A stretch of DNA of 64,000 nucleotides from Falsiroseomonas tokyonensis (GTDB taxonomy: Bacteria > Pseudomonadota > Alphaproteobacteria > Acetobacterales > Acetobacteraceae), in assembly GCF_019024325.1 (NCBI RefSeq), contig NZ_JAFNJS010000013.1:24765-88764 (forward strand). The letters are read 5' to 3'. The position numbers and the translations under genes are program-made. Position 1 is the stretch's first letter; each line of letters begins with the position of its first letter. Below, one piece after another: positions 1 to 8,954 of the stretch. The notes under the pieces are model-generated. The model had not been told where the DNA came from. It worked only from the letters and a program-made list of their open reading frames with translations, and made no database searches.

Positions 1-2
1 CG

Positions 3-212
3 AATTCCCCCTGGGTGATGCGCGGCGACCTGCCGGCGGATCTGCGGCGGGACTGGGCTGCGGCGGTCTTCGCCATGCCGGAACGCGACCCCGCCGCCTT
101 CGCCGTCGCCGCATCCGGCGCCATCGGCCTGGTGGAGACGACGCATGCCGACTATCTCGACGTGATCGCAGTGGTCGAGGAGAACCTGCAGCGCCGCCGC
201 CAGCGCTCGTGA
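3..212 (+). CDS. PhnD-like phosphonate ABC transporter substrate-binding protein, C-terminal end
   Basis: This is the last 69 residues of a protein whose start lies before the window. The tail reads as the end of a periplasmic binding protein, with the stretch SPWVMRGDLPADL and a helical C-terminus. By itself it is weak evidence. The assignment rests mainly on the two PhnE-type permeases directly downstream: the stop codon (TGA, 210-212) overlaps the GTG start of the first permease. Phosphonate importers usually run phnC-phnD-phnE, so the ATPase phnC is expected just upstream, out of view. A phosphate- or phosphite-type binding protein of the same family is equally possible. Confidence 0.7.
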   Translation, partial: NSPWVMRGDLPADLRRDWAAAVFAMPERDPAAFAVAASGAIGLVETTHADYLDVIAVVEENLQRRRQRS

Positions 213-1072
213 GCGCATCCCTCGCCGCGGCCGAACAGGCCTGGCAGCGGCAGACAAGCCGGCGGCGGCTGGCGCGCGGTCTGTGGCTGGCGGTCTTCCT
301 TCTGCTGGTCGCGGTGGCGGCGCAGCTGGGCGAGGTGAGCCTCGCGCGGCTGGCCGCCGGCATCCCCATGGCGCTGGACTATATCTGGCGCACCATCCCC
401 GTGCTGCGGGCGGAGACGCTTTGGGCCGATCTCGCCGAGTGGATGTGGGGGCTCGACCTGTGGGTCGGCCTGCTGCTGGACACCGTGCTGATCGCCTATA
501 CCGGCACGGTGCTGGGCGCGGGCGCGGCGCTGCTGCTGTCCTTCCCTGCCGCCACCACCTTGGCGCCGGCCTGGTCCGTCTCCGTCACCCGGCGGCTGCT
601 GGAGCTGGCGCGTACGGTGCCGGTGCTCGTCTTCGCGCTGATCTTCGTCTACGCCTTCGGCCTCGGCCCCTTCGCCGGCGTGTTGGCGATCGCGCTCCAC
701 ACCATGGGCGCGCTCGGCAAGCAGTTCGCGGAGCTGCATGAGAATGCCGATCTGGGCCCGGTGGATGCGCTGCGCGCCACCGGCAGCGGCTGGGGCCAGG
801 CCATGCGCTACGGCGTGCTGCCGCAATCCCTGCCCGGGCTGCTGTCCCTCGGCCTGCTGCGCTTCGAGATCAATGTGCGGGAGGCCTCGGTGCTCGGCAT
901 CGTCGGCGCCGGCGGGATCGGGGAGGAGCTGTACCTCTCCGTCCGTCAATTCTCCTACCCGGACATCTCCGCCATCCTGCTGCTGATCCTGCTGGCAGTG
1001 ACGCTGATCGACCTGGGCTGCGAGCGCCTGCGGCATCGCGTGATCGGCGCCGAGGCGCTGCGCGCGGCATGA
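209..1072 (+). CDS. phnE: Phosphonate-type ABC transporter permease (PhnE family), first copy
   Basis: Inner-membrane permease of 287 residues with several hydrophobic segments. The EAA-type loop that contacts the ATPase is visible at about residues 175-235, with GPVDALRATGSG, then YGVLPQSLPG, and the family-typical GIVGAGGIGEEL. The GTG start at 209 overlaps the stop of the preceding binding protein (GTGA), so the two are translationally coupled. It is followed by a second PhnE-type permease with a 4-base overlap. Paired PhnE permeases form the heteromeric channel of many phosphonate importers. The transported ligand cannot be read from the permease. Confidence 0.9.
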   Translation: MSASLAAAEQAWQRQTSRRRLARGLWLAVFLLLVAVAAQLGEVSLARLAAGIPMALDYIWRTIPVLRAETLWADLAEWMWGLDLWVGLLLDTVLIAYTGTVLGAGAALLLSFPAATTLAPAWSVSVTRRLLELARTVPVLVFALIFVYAFGLGPFAGVLAIALHTMGALGKQFAELHENADLGPVDALRATGSGWGQAMRYGVLPQSLPGLLSLGLLRFEINVREASVLGIVGAGGIGEELYLSVRQFSYPDISAILLLILLAVTLIDLGCERLRHRVIGAEALRAA

Positions 1073-1836
1073 GGGCGCTGCGCGGCGCGCCGCTGATCTT
1101 CGGCGCCGGCTTCCTGCTGCTGGTGGTCGGCCTCTGGCGCGTCGATGCCTCGCCCGCCCGCGTGCTGGAGGGGGTGCAGAAACTGGGATGGCTGGTGGCG
1201 CTGATGTGGCCGCCCTCGCCCGGCGGTGCTTTGCGGGACCTGCTGGGCGCGCTGGCGGAGACGCTGGCCATGGCCTTCCTCGGCACGCTGCTGGCCGCCC
1301 TGGTGGCGCTGCCGCTGTCCTTCCTCGGCGCCGGCAATGTCGTGGCGAACACCTTGGCGCGCTTCACCATCCGCCGCAGCTATGACGGGCTGCGCGCAGT
1401 GGATAGCCTGGTCTGGGCGCTGATCTTCGTCTCCGCCGTCGGCATGGGCCCCTTTGCCGGCATCCTGGCGCTGGCCGTGCCGGATACCGGCATGCTGGCC
1501 AAGGTCTTTGCCGAGGCGCTGGAATCCGCCGAGCGTCGGCAGGTGGAGGGCGTGCGCGCCGCGGGCGGATCCCGCCTGCAGGCCATCCGCTTCGGGCTGC
1601 TGCCGCAGGCAGCACCCGTGATGCTGGCGCAGGTGCTCTATACCTTCGAATCCAACACGCGCTCCGCCACCATCCTCGGCGTGGTAGGCGCCGGCGGCAT
1701 CGGCCTGGCCTTGTCCGACCGCATCCGAATCAACAACTGGGATCAGGCCGCCTTCATCGTACTGATGATCCTGGTGGCCGTTGGTGTCATCGACTGGTGC
1801 AGCCGCCGGCTGCGATTGAGGCTGATCCGCGCATGA
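1069..1836 (+). CDS. phnE: Phosphonate-type ABC transporter permease (PhnE family), second copy
   Basis: A 255-residue inner-membrane permease paralogous to the gene just upstream. It carries the same signature near residues 160-225 (VEGVRAAGGSR, FGLLPQAAPV, VVGAGGIGLAL) and about six hydrophobic stretches. Its ATG overlaps the upstream stop as ATGA, and its own stop overlaps the next start in the same way, so this is one tightly coupled operon. It probably pairs with the first PhnE to make the channel. Confidence 0.9.
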   Translation: MRALRGAPLIFGAGFLLLVVGLWRVDASPARVLEGVQKLGWLVALMWPPSPGGALRDLLGALAETLAMAFLGTLLAALVALPLSFLGAGNVVANTLARFTIRRSYDGLRAVDSLVWALIFVSAVGMGPFAGILALAVPDTGMLAKVFAEALESAERRQVEGVRAAGGSRLQAIRFGLLPQAAPVMLAQVLYTFESNTRSATILGVVGAGGIGLALSDRIRINNWDQAAFIVLMILVAVGVIDWCSRRLRLRLIRA

Positions 1837-2492
1837 CCATCTACCAGGATCCCGCCACGGCGAAGAAGCAGCTGGGACTTGAGCCCTGCATCGACCCCAC
1901 CGCCAGCGTGCGCGACACGCGCTTCGGCATCTACACGGAAGTCGGCGCCCGCACCTCGATCGCGGAGACGGAGTTCGGCGACTACTCCTACGTCGTGCAC
2001 GACAGCCAGATCATCTACGCGACGATCGGCAAGTTCTGCTCCATCGCCAGCCACACGCGCGTCAATCCTGGCAATCATCCGCTGGAACGCGTGGCGCTGA
2101 GCCATGTCACCTATCGCGCCAGCGCCTATGGCCTGGGTGCCGACGAGGCCGGCTTCTTCGACTGGCGGCGCGGCTTCCGCGTGACGCTGGGACATGACGT
2201 CTGGCTCGGCCATGGCGTCATCGTGCTGCCGGGCGTCAGCATCGGCACCGGCGCGGCCATCGGCGCCGGCGCCGTGGTGACGAAGGACATCCCGCCCTAT
2301 GCCATCGCGGTCGGGAATCCGGCACGCGTGCTGCGTTTCCGCTTCAGCGAAGCGGTGCGCGAAAGCCTGCAGCGCATCGCCTGGTGGGACTGGACACGGG
2401 AGCAATTGGCGAGCGGTCTGGATGACATGCGGAAGATGTCCGCAGAGTCCTTCTGCCAGAAATACGACCCGGCCTTCTGTCACAAAGACTAA
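1833..2492 (+). CDS. Hexapeptide-repeat acyltransferase of the phosphonate-operon type
   Basis: 219 residues. Two blocks of hexapeptide (left-handed beta-helix) repeats are visible, roughly residues 18-70 and 130-178, the second ending in GAVVTKDIPPYAIAVGNPARV, which is characteristic of the DapH/LpxA-like acyltransferase superfamily. Members of a distinct subgroup are regularly encoded in phn operons and are annotated as phosphonate metabolism transferases, possibly N-acetylating aminophosphonates. I chose ATG 1833, which overlaps the phnE stop, over a TTG-type start at 1797 lying inside phnE. The acceptor substrate is not known; the phosphonate role is inferred from its neighbours. Confidence 0.85.
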   Translation: MTIYQDPATAKKQLGLEPCIDPTASVRDTRFGIYTEVGARTSIAETEFGDYSYVVHDSQIIYATIGKFCSIASHTRVNPGNHPLERVALSHVTYRASAYGLGADEAGFFDWRRGFRVTLGHDVWLGHGVIVLPGVSIGTGAAIGAGAVVTKDIPPYAIAVGNPARVLRFRFSEAVRESLQRIAWWDWTREQLASGLDDMRKMSAESFCQKYDPAFCHKD

Positions 2493-2560
2493 GCACAGCC
2501 GTCACAAGACGGTCGCCACTCCCCGGCTAAGCCCCGCCGCATCGGATGGAGCGGCGCAGC

Positions 2561-4126
2561 ATGGCCAGGCGGAAGAATGTACTTCTCATCGTGGTGGATC
2601 AGTGGCGGGCGGACTTCGTGCCCGCCCTCGGCGCGGACTTCCTGCGCACGCCGAACCTGGACCGGCTGTGCCGCGAGGGCGTGACCTTCCGCAACCATGT
2701 GACGAACACCGTGCCCTGCGGCCCGGCCCGCGCCAGCCTGCTGACAGGCCTGTACCTGATGAACCATCGCGCCGTGCAGAACACGGTGCCGCTGGATGCG
2801 CGCCACACCAATCTCGGCAAGCAGCTGCGCCTGATCGGCTACGACCCCGCGCTGATCGGCTATACGACGACCACGCCGGACCCGCGCAGCACCGGCCCGA
2901 AGGACCCGCGCTTCACCACGCTCGGCGACCTGATGGACGGTTTCCGCAGCGTCGGCGCCTTCGAGCCGAACATGGACGGCTATTTCGGCTGGCTGGCGCA
3001 TCAGGGCTATGAGTTGCCCGCGAAGCGCGAGGATATCTGGCTGCCGGAAGGCGAGGATGCCGTGCCGGGTGCGACGAACCGCCCCTCCCGCATCCCGAAG
3101 GAACTGTCGGACACCACCTTCTTCACGGAAAAGGCGCTGACCTATCTGAAGGGCAAGGGCGACAAGCCCTGGTTCCTGCACCTCGGCTACTACCGTCCGC
3201 ATCCCCCCTTCATCGCGCCGGCACCCTACAACACGATGTACGACCCGGCCGACATGCCGGCGCCGATCCGGGCCGCGCGTTGGGAGGAGGAGGCCGCACA
3301 GCATCCGCTGCTGCGCCACTATCTAGGCGCCATCGGCCAGGCGTCCTTCTTCCGCGGCGGCCAGGGCGCCGGCGCCGGGCTGGACGAGGCCAGCATTCGC
3401 CAGATGCGTGCCAGCTATTGCGGGCTGATGACCGAGATCGACGACGCGCTGGGCCGCGTCTTCGCCTATCTCGAACAGACCGGGCAGTGGGATGACACGA
3501 CCATCATCTTCACCTCCGACCATGGCGAGCAGCTCGGCGACCATTGGCTGCTCGGCAAGCTCGGCTATTTCGACGAAAGTTTTCGGATTCCGCTGGTCAT
3601 CAAGGGCGCGGGTGCGCGCCCGGGTGTCATCGATGACACGCTGACCGAAAGCGTGGACGTGATGCCGACCATCCTCGACATCCTCGGCGGCGAGGTGCCG
3701 CGCGCCTGCGACGGCCGTTCTCTGCTGCCGGTGCTGGCCGGCGAGACGCCCGCGGATTGGCGCAAGCTGCTGCACTACGAATACGACTACCGCGACATCC
3801 ACTACTCGCAGCCCGAGACGGCGCTGGGGCTGACGATGGACACGTCGAGCCTCTGCGTCGTGCAGGACGCCGACTACAAATATGTGCACTTCGCCGCCCT
3901 GCCGCCGCTGTTCTTCGACCTGAAGCGCGACCCGAACCAGTTCGAGAACCGCGCCGAGGACCCCGACTACGCGGCGCGCGTGAAGGACTATGCGCAGCGC
4001 GCGCTGTCGCTGCGCCTCAGCCACGCCGAACGCACCCTCACCCATTTCCGTGCCACGCCGCAGGGGCTGGAGGAGCGCCGCACGGCGCCCGCCGCGCAGC
4101 CCCCGCGCGCCGCCGCCGCCGAATAA
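2561..4126 (+). CDS. Phosphonate monoester hydrolase / sulfatase-family hydrolase
   Basis: 521-residue member of the alkaline phosphatase superfamily. The C-x-P-x-R formylglycine motif is present as CGPAR with Cys53, the residue that becomes formylglycine. Metal ligands appear as Asp13 in VVDQWRAD and Asp320-His321 in TSDHGEQLGDH. The exact CGPAR form and the overall length match phosphonate monoester hydrolases/phosphodiesterases, which cleave phosphonate esters and some sulfate esters. No signal peptide is seen, so it should act in the cytoplasm on imported ester. ATG 2561 is preferred over 2546 because the residues before it are not family-like. A plain arylsulfatase or choline-sulfatase-like activity is the main alternative. 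Confidence 0.85.
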   Translation: MARRKNVLLIVVDQWRADFVPALGADFLRTPNLDRLCREGVTFRNHVTNTVPCGPARASLLTGLYLMNHRAVQNTVPLDARHTNLGKQLRLIGYDPALIGYTTTTPDPRSTGPKDPRFTTLGDLMDGFRSVGAFEPNMDGYFGWLAHQGYELPAKREDIWLPEGEDAVPGATNRPSRIPKELSDTTFFTEKALTYLKGKGDKPWFLHLGYYRPHPPFIAPAPYNTMYDPADMPAPIRAARWEEEAAQHPLLRHYLGAIGQASFFRGGQGAGAGLDEASIRQMRASYCGLMTEIDDALGRVFAYLEQTGQWDDTTIIFTSDHGEQLGDHWLLGKLGYFDESFRIPLVIKGAGARPGVIDDTLTESVDVMPTILDILGGEVPRACDGRSLLPVLAGETPADWRKLLHYEYDYRDIHYSQPETALGLTMDTSSLCVVQDADYKYVHFAALPPLFFDLKRDPNQFENRAEDPDYAARVKDYAQRALSLRLSHAERTLTHFRATPQGLEERRTAPAAQPPRAAAAE

Positions 4127-4137
4127 GGAGCCCCGCC

Positions 4138-5760
4138 ATGCAGATCTCCCGCCGCCTGGTCCTGGCCGCGCCCGCTTTGGCGCTGCCACGCTTCGCCATC
4201 GCGCAGGCCGACAACCGGCCTTCCATCACCATCGCCGTGCAGAAGGTGGTGAACAGCAACACGCTCGAAGTGCTGCGCGAGCAGTCGAATGTGGGCGAGC
4301 GCGTCTTCTTCTCCTCGCTCTGGGAAGGGCTGATCAGCCGCGACTGGCTGGGCGAGCTCGGCGCCGTGCCGGGGCTGGCCACCGAATGGCGCCGCATCTC
4401 CGACCAGGTGGTGGAGCTGAAGCTGCGCCCCGGCGTGCGCTTCCACAATGGCGACGAGATGACGGCGGAAGACGTCGTCTTCTCCTTCTCCCGCGACCGC
4501 ATGTTCGGCACCACGCTGGCCACCGCCCAGGGCCGCACCATCCCGATCGGCGAAGGCATGCCCGCGCCGCGCCCCGGCAAGGAACTGCCGCCGGAGGTGC
4601 CCGCCGTGGCGCGCCGGTCCTGGCCCGCGCTGGAGCGTGTGGAGGCCGTGGACAAGTACACGGTGCGCTTCCACAACGCGACGCCGGACGTGACGCTCGA
4701 AGGCCGCCTCTCGCGCTATGGCAGCGAGATCATGAGCCGCCGCGGCTTCGAGGAATCCTCGAGCTGGCTGGAATGGGCGCGCAAGCCGATCACCACTGGA
4801 CCTTATATGGTGGCGGAATACCGCCCCGACGTGTCGCTGACCCTCGTCGCGCATGATGCCTACTGGGGCGGCCGCCCGCCGCTGAAGCAGATCCGCTTCG
4901 TCGAGGTGCCGGAGGTTTCCTCCCGCATCAATGGCCTGCTCTCCGGCCAGTTCCAATTCGCCTGCGACCTGCCGCCGGACCAGATCCCGGGCGTCGAATC
5001 CAACGCGGCCTTCGAGGTGCAGGGCGGCACCATCCTGAACCATCGGCTGATCTGCTTCGACAAGACCTATCCCGCGCTGCGCGATGCCCGCGTGCGCCGT
5101 GCCATCACGCATGCGATGGACCGCCAGGCGATCGTGGACAGCCTCTGGGCCGGTCGCACGCAGGTGCCGAAGGGCCTGCAATGGCCGTACTACGACCAGA
5201 TGTTCCATTCGGATTGGTCGGTGCCCGCCTATGACCCGGCACTGGCCCGCCGCCTGCTGCGGGAGGCGAACTACCGCGGCGAGCCGATCCCCTATCGCCT
5301 GCTGAACAATTACTACACCAACCAGAACGCGACCGCGCAGGTGTTGGTCGAGATGTGGCGCCAGGTCGGCCTGAACGTGCAGATCGAAATGAAGGAAAAC
5401 TGGTCGCAGATCCTGGAGCGCAGCCCGACGCGCGCCGTGCGCGACTGGTCCAACAGCGCGCCCTTCAACGATCCCGTCTCCTCCATCGTCAACCAGCACG
5501 GCCCGAACGGCCAGCAGCAGCAGGTCGGCGAATGGACGAATGAGGAGATGAACCGCCTGTCCGTCGAGCTGGAAACCAGCACGGATCGCGCCCGCCGCCG
5601 CGCCGTCTTCCGCCGCATGCTGGAGATCTGCGAGCGCGAGGACCCCGCCTATACCGTGATCCACCAGAACGCGACCTTCACGGCGAAGCGCAAGGATATC
5701 CGCTGGAAGAGCAGCCCCGCCTTCGCGATGGACTTCCGCAGCGGCAATTGGGGGGCCTGA
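4138..5760 (+). CDS. Peptide/opine-type ABC transporter substrate-binding protein, tandem copy 1
   Basis: 540-residue periplasmic binding protein of the SBP_bac_5 (DppA/OppA) family. It has an N-terminal signal peptide with twin arginines (SRRLVLAAPALALPRFAIAQA, cleavage near residue 22) and ends in MDFRSGNWGA, an ending shared with copies 2 and 3. The middle contains PPDQIPGVE and RRAITHAMDRQAIVDSLW, the usual SBP_bac_5 lobe segment. An AAGGAG ribosome site precedes ATG 4138; an open frame reaching back to 3757 is only read-through antiparallel to the hydrolase's own frame. First of four paralogous genes that end at the dpp-type ABC genes, so each probably delivers a different ligand to one importer. 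Confidence 0.92.
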   Translation: MQISRRLVLAAPALALPRFAIAQADNRPSITIAVQKVVNSNTLEVLREQSNVGERVFFSSLWEGLISRDWLGELGAVPGLATEWRRISDQVVELKLRPGVRFHNGDEMTAEDVVFSFSRDRMFGTTLATAQGRTIPIGEGMPAPRPGKELPPEVPAVARRSWPALERVEAVDKYTVRFHNATPDVTLEGRLSRYGSEIMSRRGFEESSSWLEWARKPITTGPYMVAEYRPDVSLTLVAHDAYWGGRPPLKQIRFVEVPEVSSRINGLLSGQFQFACDLPPDQIPGVESNAAFEVQGGTILNHRLICFDKTYPALRDARVRRAITHAMDRQAIVDSLWAGRTQVPKGLQWPYYDQMFHSDWSVPAYDPALARRLLREANYRGEPIPYRLLNNYYTNQNATAQVLVEMWRQVGLNVQIEMKENWSQILERSPTRAVRDWSNSAPFNDPVSSIVNQHGPNGQQQQVGEWTNEEMNRLSVELETSTDRARRRAVFRRMLEICEREDPAYTVIHQNATFTAKRKDIRWKSSPAFAMDFRSGNWGA

Positions 5761-5763
5761 GCC

Positions 5764-7332
5764 ATGCTCCGCCGCCGTTCGCTGCTGGCCGCGCCGCTCG
5801 GCGCGGCGCTCGCCGCGCCCGCTTTCGCGCAGGCCGATACGCGGCCCGTCATCACCATCGCGGTGCAGGACATCAGCACCTCGAACATGCTGGAGATGCT
5901 GGCCGAGCAGTCGAATGTCGGCACCCGCATCTTCCGCAACTATGTCGAGCCGCTGGTCGATACCGACTGGATCGGCGACATGTCGATGAAGCCGGGCCTC
6001 GCCACCTCCTGGCGCCGCATCGATGACCGCAGCGTGGAATTCACGCTGCGCGAGGGCGTGCGCTTCCACAATGGCGATCCGCTGACGGCGGAGGAGGTCG
6101 CCTTTTCCTTCGGGCCGGAGCGCATGTGGGGCGGCGGCCCGGAAGGGGCAAAGGCCCCGCCCGCCGGCGCCGCGCAGACGGCGCGCCGCATCTTCCCCGG
6201 CTTCGAACGGATGGAGGTGGTGGATGCGCGCACCGTCCGCCTCATCAACCGCACGCCGGACCTGACGCTGGAAGGCCAGATGGCGCGCACCGCCGCCGTC
6301 ATCGCCAATCGCCGCGCCTTCGAAGCGGCGCCGAGCTGGCAGGACTGGGCGCGCAGGCCCATCGGCACCGGCCCCTACTTCGTCGCGGAGTACCGGCCCG
6401 ACCAGATCCTGGTGCTGGAGGCTTTCGACCAGCACTGGCAGGGCCGCCCGCCGATCCGTCGGCTGCGCTTCGTTCAGGTGCCGGAAGTGGCGTCGCGCAT
6501 CAATGCACTGCTCTCCGGCGAGGCGGACTTCGCCTGCGACATCCCGCCCGACCAGATCCTGCAGATCGAGCGCAACGCGCGCTTCGAGGTCGCCGGCGGG
6601 CCGATCAACAACACCCGCATCATCTGCTTCGACCAGCAGCACCCGGTGCTGGCCAATCCGCTGGTGCGCCGCGCACTGAGCCACAGCATCGACCGGCAGG
6701 CGATCGTCGATGCGCTCTGGGCCGGGCGCGTTTCCATCCCGCGTGGCCTGCAATGGGACTTCTACGACGACATGCTGGTGGCCGATTGGCAGGTACCGCG
6801 CTTCGACCTGGCCGAGGCACGTCGCCTGCTGCGCCAGGCGAATTACCGCGGCGAGCCGATCCCCTATCGCTGCCTGAACAACTACTACACCAACCAGACC
6901 GCGACCGCGCAGATCCTGATCGAGGGCTGGCGCGCCGCCGGCGTGAATGTCCAGCTGCAGATGATGGAGAATTGGGGCCAGATCACCGGCCGCGCGACGC
7001 AGCCGGGAATCCGTGACTGGTCGCAATCCTCCTCCCTGCCCGATCCCGTCGCGCAGATGGTGCCGAATTACGGCCGCGGCGGCGCGCCCTGGGTGCGCGG
7101 CGAATGGCGGAATGAGCGCTTCGGCACGCTGGCCGAGGAGCTGCAATCCAGCACCGATCGTCCGCGCCGCAAGCAGGTGTGGGCCGAGATGCTGCAGATC
7201 ATCGAGCGTGACGACCCCGCCTACACCGTCCTGCACCGCAACGGAAACTTCACCGCCAAGCGCCGCGACATCGCCTGGCGCGCCGCGCAGTCCTTCACCA
7301 TGGACTTCCGCGCGAGCAATTGGGGAGCCTGA
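5764..7332 (+). CDS. Peptide/opine-type ABC transporter substrate-binding protein, tandem copy 2
   Basis: 522-residue SBP_bac_5 family protein, clearly paralogous to its neighbours: shared blocks include EQSNVGTRIF, GVRFHNGDPLTAEEVAFSFG, PPDQILQIER, NNYYTNQTATAQIL and the end MDFRASNWGA. The signal peptide (MLRRRSLLAAPLGAALAAPAFAQA) is predicted to be cut after about residue 23. It starts 3 bases after the previous stop. It lacks part of a loop present in copies 1 and 3 around residues 120-140, where binding-site shape may differ. Confidence 0.92.
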   Translation: MLRRRSLLAAPLGAALAAPAFAQADTRPVITIAVQDISTSNMLEMLAEQSNVGTRIFRNYVEPLVDTDWIGDMSMKPGLATSWRRIDDRSVEFTLREGVRFHNGDPLTAEEVAFSFGPERMWGGGPEGAKAPPAGAAQTARRIFPGFERMEVVDARTVRLINRTPDLTLEGQMARTAAVIANRRAFEAAPSWQDWARRPIGTGPYFVAEYRPDQILVLEAFDQHWQGRPPIRRLRFVQVPEVASRINALLSGEADFACDIPPDQILQIERNARFEVAGGPINNTRIICFDQQHPVLANPLVRRALSHSIDRQAIVDALWAGRVSIPRGLQWDFYDDMLVADWQVPRFDLAEARRLLRQANYRGEPIPYRCLNNYYTNQTATAQILIEGWRAAGVNVQLQMMENWGQITGRATQPGIRDWSQSSSLPDPVAQMVPNYGRGGAPWVRGEWRNERFGTLAEELQSSTDRPRRKQVWAEMLQIIERDDPAYTVLHRNGNFTAKRRDIAWRAAQSFTMDFRASNWGA

Positions 7333-7334
7333 GA

Positions 7335-8954
7335 ATGACCACCCTCACCCGCCGCGGCGCCTTCGGGCTGGCCGGCGCATCCCTCATCCTGCCGCGCTTC
7401 GCCATCGCCCAGGCGGACCAGCGCCCGACCGTCACCATCGCGGTGCAGAAGCTGGCGAATACCAATACGCTGGAGCCGCTGCGCGAGCAGTCCAATGTCG
7501 GCACCCGCACCTGGCACAGCTACGCCGAGACGCTGATCGAGCAGAGCTGGACCGGCGACCTCGGCCTGAAGCCGGCCCTCGCCGAATCCTGGCGCCGCAT
7601 CGACGACCGCACGGTGGAGCTCTCGCTGCGCCGCGGCGTGCGCTTCCATGACGGGCGGGAGATGGAGGCGGAAGACGTCGCCTTCTCCTTCAGCGCGGAG
7701 CGCATGGGCTGGGGCCTGACGGTGGAGCAGGCGCGCAACCTGTTCGCCGTGATCCCCGGCCAGAACCCCGGACGCACGCCGCCGCCCGAGGTGCTCGCCG
7801 TGGCACGCCGCACCTATCCGGCCTTCGAGCGCATCGAGATTGTCGACCGCCACACCGTGCGCTTCGTCAACAAGGTGCCGGACGTCACGCTGGAAGGCCG
7901 CATCAGCCGCAATGTCGGCGCCATTTTCTCCCGCCACGCCTTCGAACAATCCGCCTCCTGGCTCGACTGGGCGCGGCGGCCCATCGGCACCGGCCCCTAT
8001 CGCGTGGCGGAATTCCGGCCCGACCAGTCGCTGATCCTGGAAGCCTTCGACGATTATTGGGGCGGCCGACCGCCGATCGCGCGGCTGCGCTTCATGGAAG
8101 TGCCGGAAGTCGCCTCCCGCATCAACATGCTGCTCTCGGGCGAGGCCGATTTCGCCTGCGACATGCCGCCCGACCAGATCGAGACGGTGCAGCGCAATCC
8201 GCGCCAACAGGTGGTGGGCGGGCCGATCATGAACCATCGCCTGACGGTCTTCGACAAGAACCACCCGGTTCTGGCCAATCCGCTGGTGCGCCGCGCCTTC
8301 ACCCATGCGATCGACCGCGATGCCATCACCGCCGCGCTTTGGGATGGCCGCGCGCCGGTTCCGAAGGGGCTGCAATTCGAATTCTACGGCGAGATGTTCC
8401 ACGCCGATTGGGAAGCGCCGAAGTTCGACCTGGCCGAGGCGCGCCGCCTGCTGCGCCAGGCGAATTACCGCGGCGAGGCGATCCCCTATCGCCTGCTGAA
8501 CAACTACTACACGAACCAGACCGCGACGGCGCAGATCCTGGTGGAAGGCTGGCGCCAGGCCGGGCTGAACGTGCAGATCGAGATGCGGGAGAATTTCCCG
8601 CAGGTCCTGTCGCGCGAGGGCCAGCGTGGCGTGCGCGACTGGTCGAACAGCGCCAGCTTCAACGACCCCACCGCCTCCATCACTGCGCAGCACGGGCCGC
8701 AGGGCCAGCAGTGGCAGATCGGCGAATGGCGCAACGAGGAATTCGGCCGCCTGTCCGGTGAGCTGGAGACCAGCACGGACCGCCCCCGCCGCCGCGCCGC
8801 CTTCCGTCGCATGCTGGAAATCGCGGAACGCGAAGACCCCGCCTACACCGTGCTGCACCAGTCGGTGAACCTGACGGCCAAGCGGCGCGACATCGCCTGG
8901 AACGCGGCACAATCCTTCACCATGGACTTCCGCAGCCGGAACTGGGGCGCATGA
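7335..8954 (+). CDS. Peptide/opine-type ABC transporter substrate-binding protein, tandem copy 3
   Basis: 539-residue SBP_bac_5 family periplasmic protein. Signal peptide with twin arginines (TLTRRGAFGLAGASLILPRFAIAQA) similar to copy 1. Shared paralog blocks include GVRFHDGREMEAEDVAFSFS, PPDQIETVQR, RRAFTHAIDRDAITAALW and the ending MDFRSRNWGA. ATG 7335 lies 2 bases after the stop of copy 2; an upstream in-frame start at 7320 would sit inside copy 2 and would precede the signal peptide with non-signal residues. Its stop overlaps the ATG of copy 4. Confidence 0.92.
   Translation: MTTLTRRGAFGLAGASLILPRFAIAQADQRPTVTIAVQKLANTNTLEPLREQSNVGTRTWHSYAETLIEQSWTGDLGLKPALAESWRRIDDRTVELSLRRGVRFHDGREMEAEDVAFSFSAERMGWGLTVEQARNLFAVIPGQNPGRTPPPEVLAVARRTYPAFERIEIVDRHTVRFVNKVPDVTLEGRISRNVGAIFSRHAFEQSASWLDWARRPIGTGPYRVAEFRPDQSLILEAFDDYWGGRPPIARLRFMEVPEVASRINMLLSGEADFACDMPPDQIETVQRNPRQQVVGGPIMNHRLTVFDKNHPVLANPLVRRAFTHAIDRDAITAALWDGRAPVPKGLQFEFYGEMFHADWEAPKFDLAEARRLLRQANYRGEAIPYRLLNNYYTNQTATAQILVEGWRQAGLNVQIEMRENFPQVLSREGQRGVRDWSNSASFNDPTASITAQHGPQGQQWQIGEWRNEEFGRLSGELETSTDRPRRRAAFRRMLEIAEREDPAYTVLHQSVNLTAKRRDIAWNAAQSFTMDFRSRNWGA

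Noticed and set aside
2493..2560. A separate transcription start for the phosphonate monoester hydrolase gene
   Set aside because: The 68-base gap has no clear promoter or hairpin that I can support, so operon read-through is the simpler reading.
3988..7236. A minus-strand open frame of about 1,082 codons across the first binding protein genes
   Set aside because: Repeats antisense to the paralogous genes and its own sequence is repetitive for that reason; not a gene.
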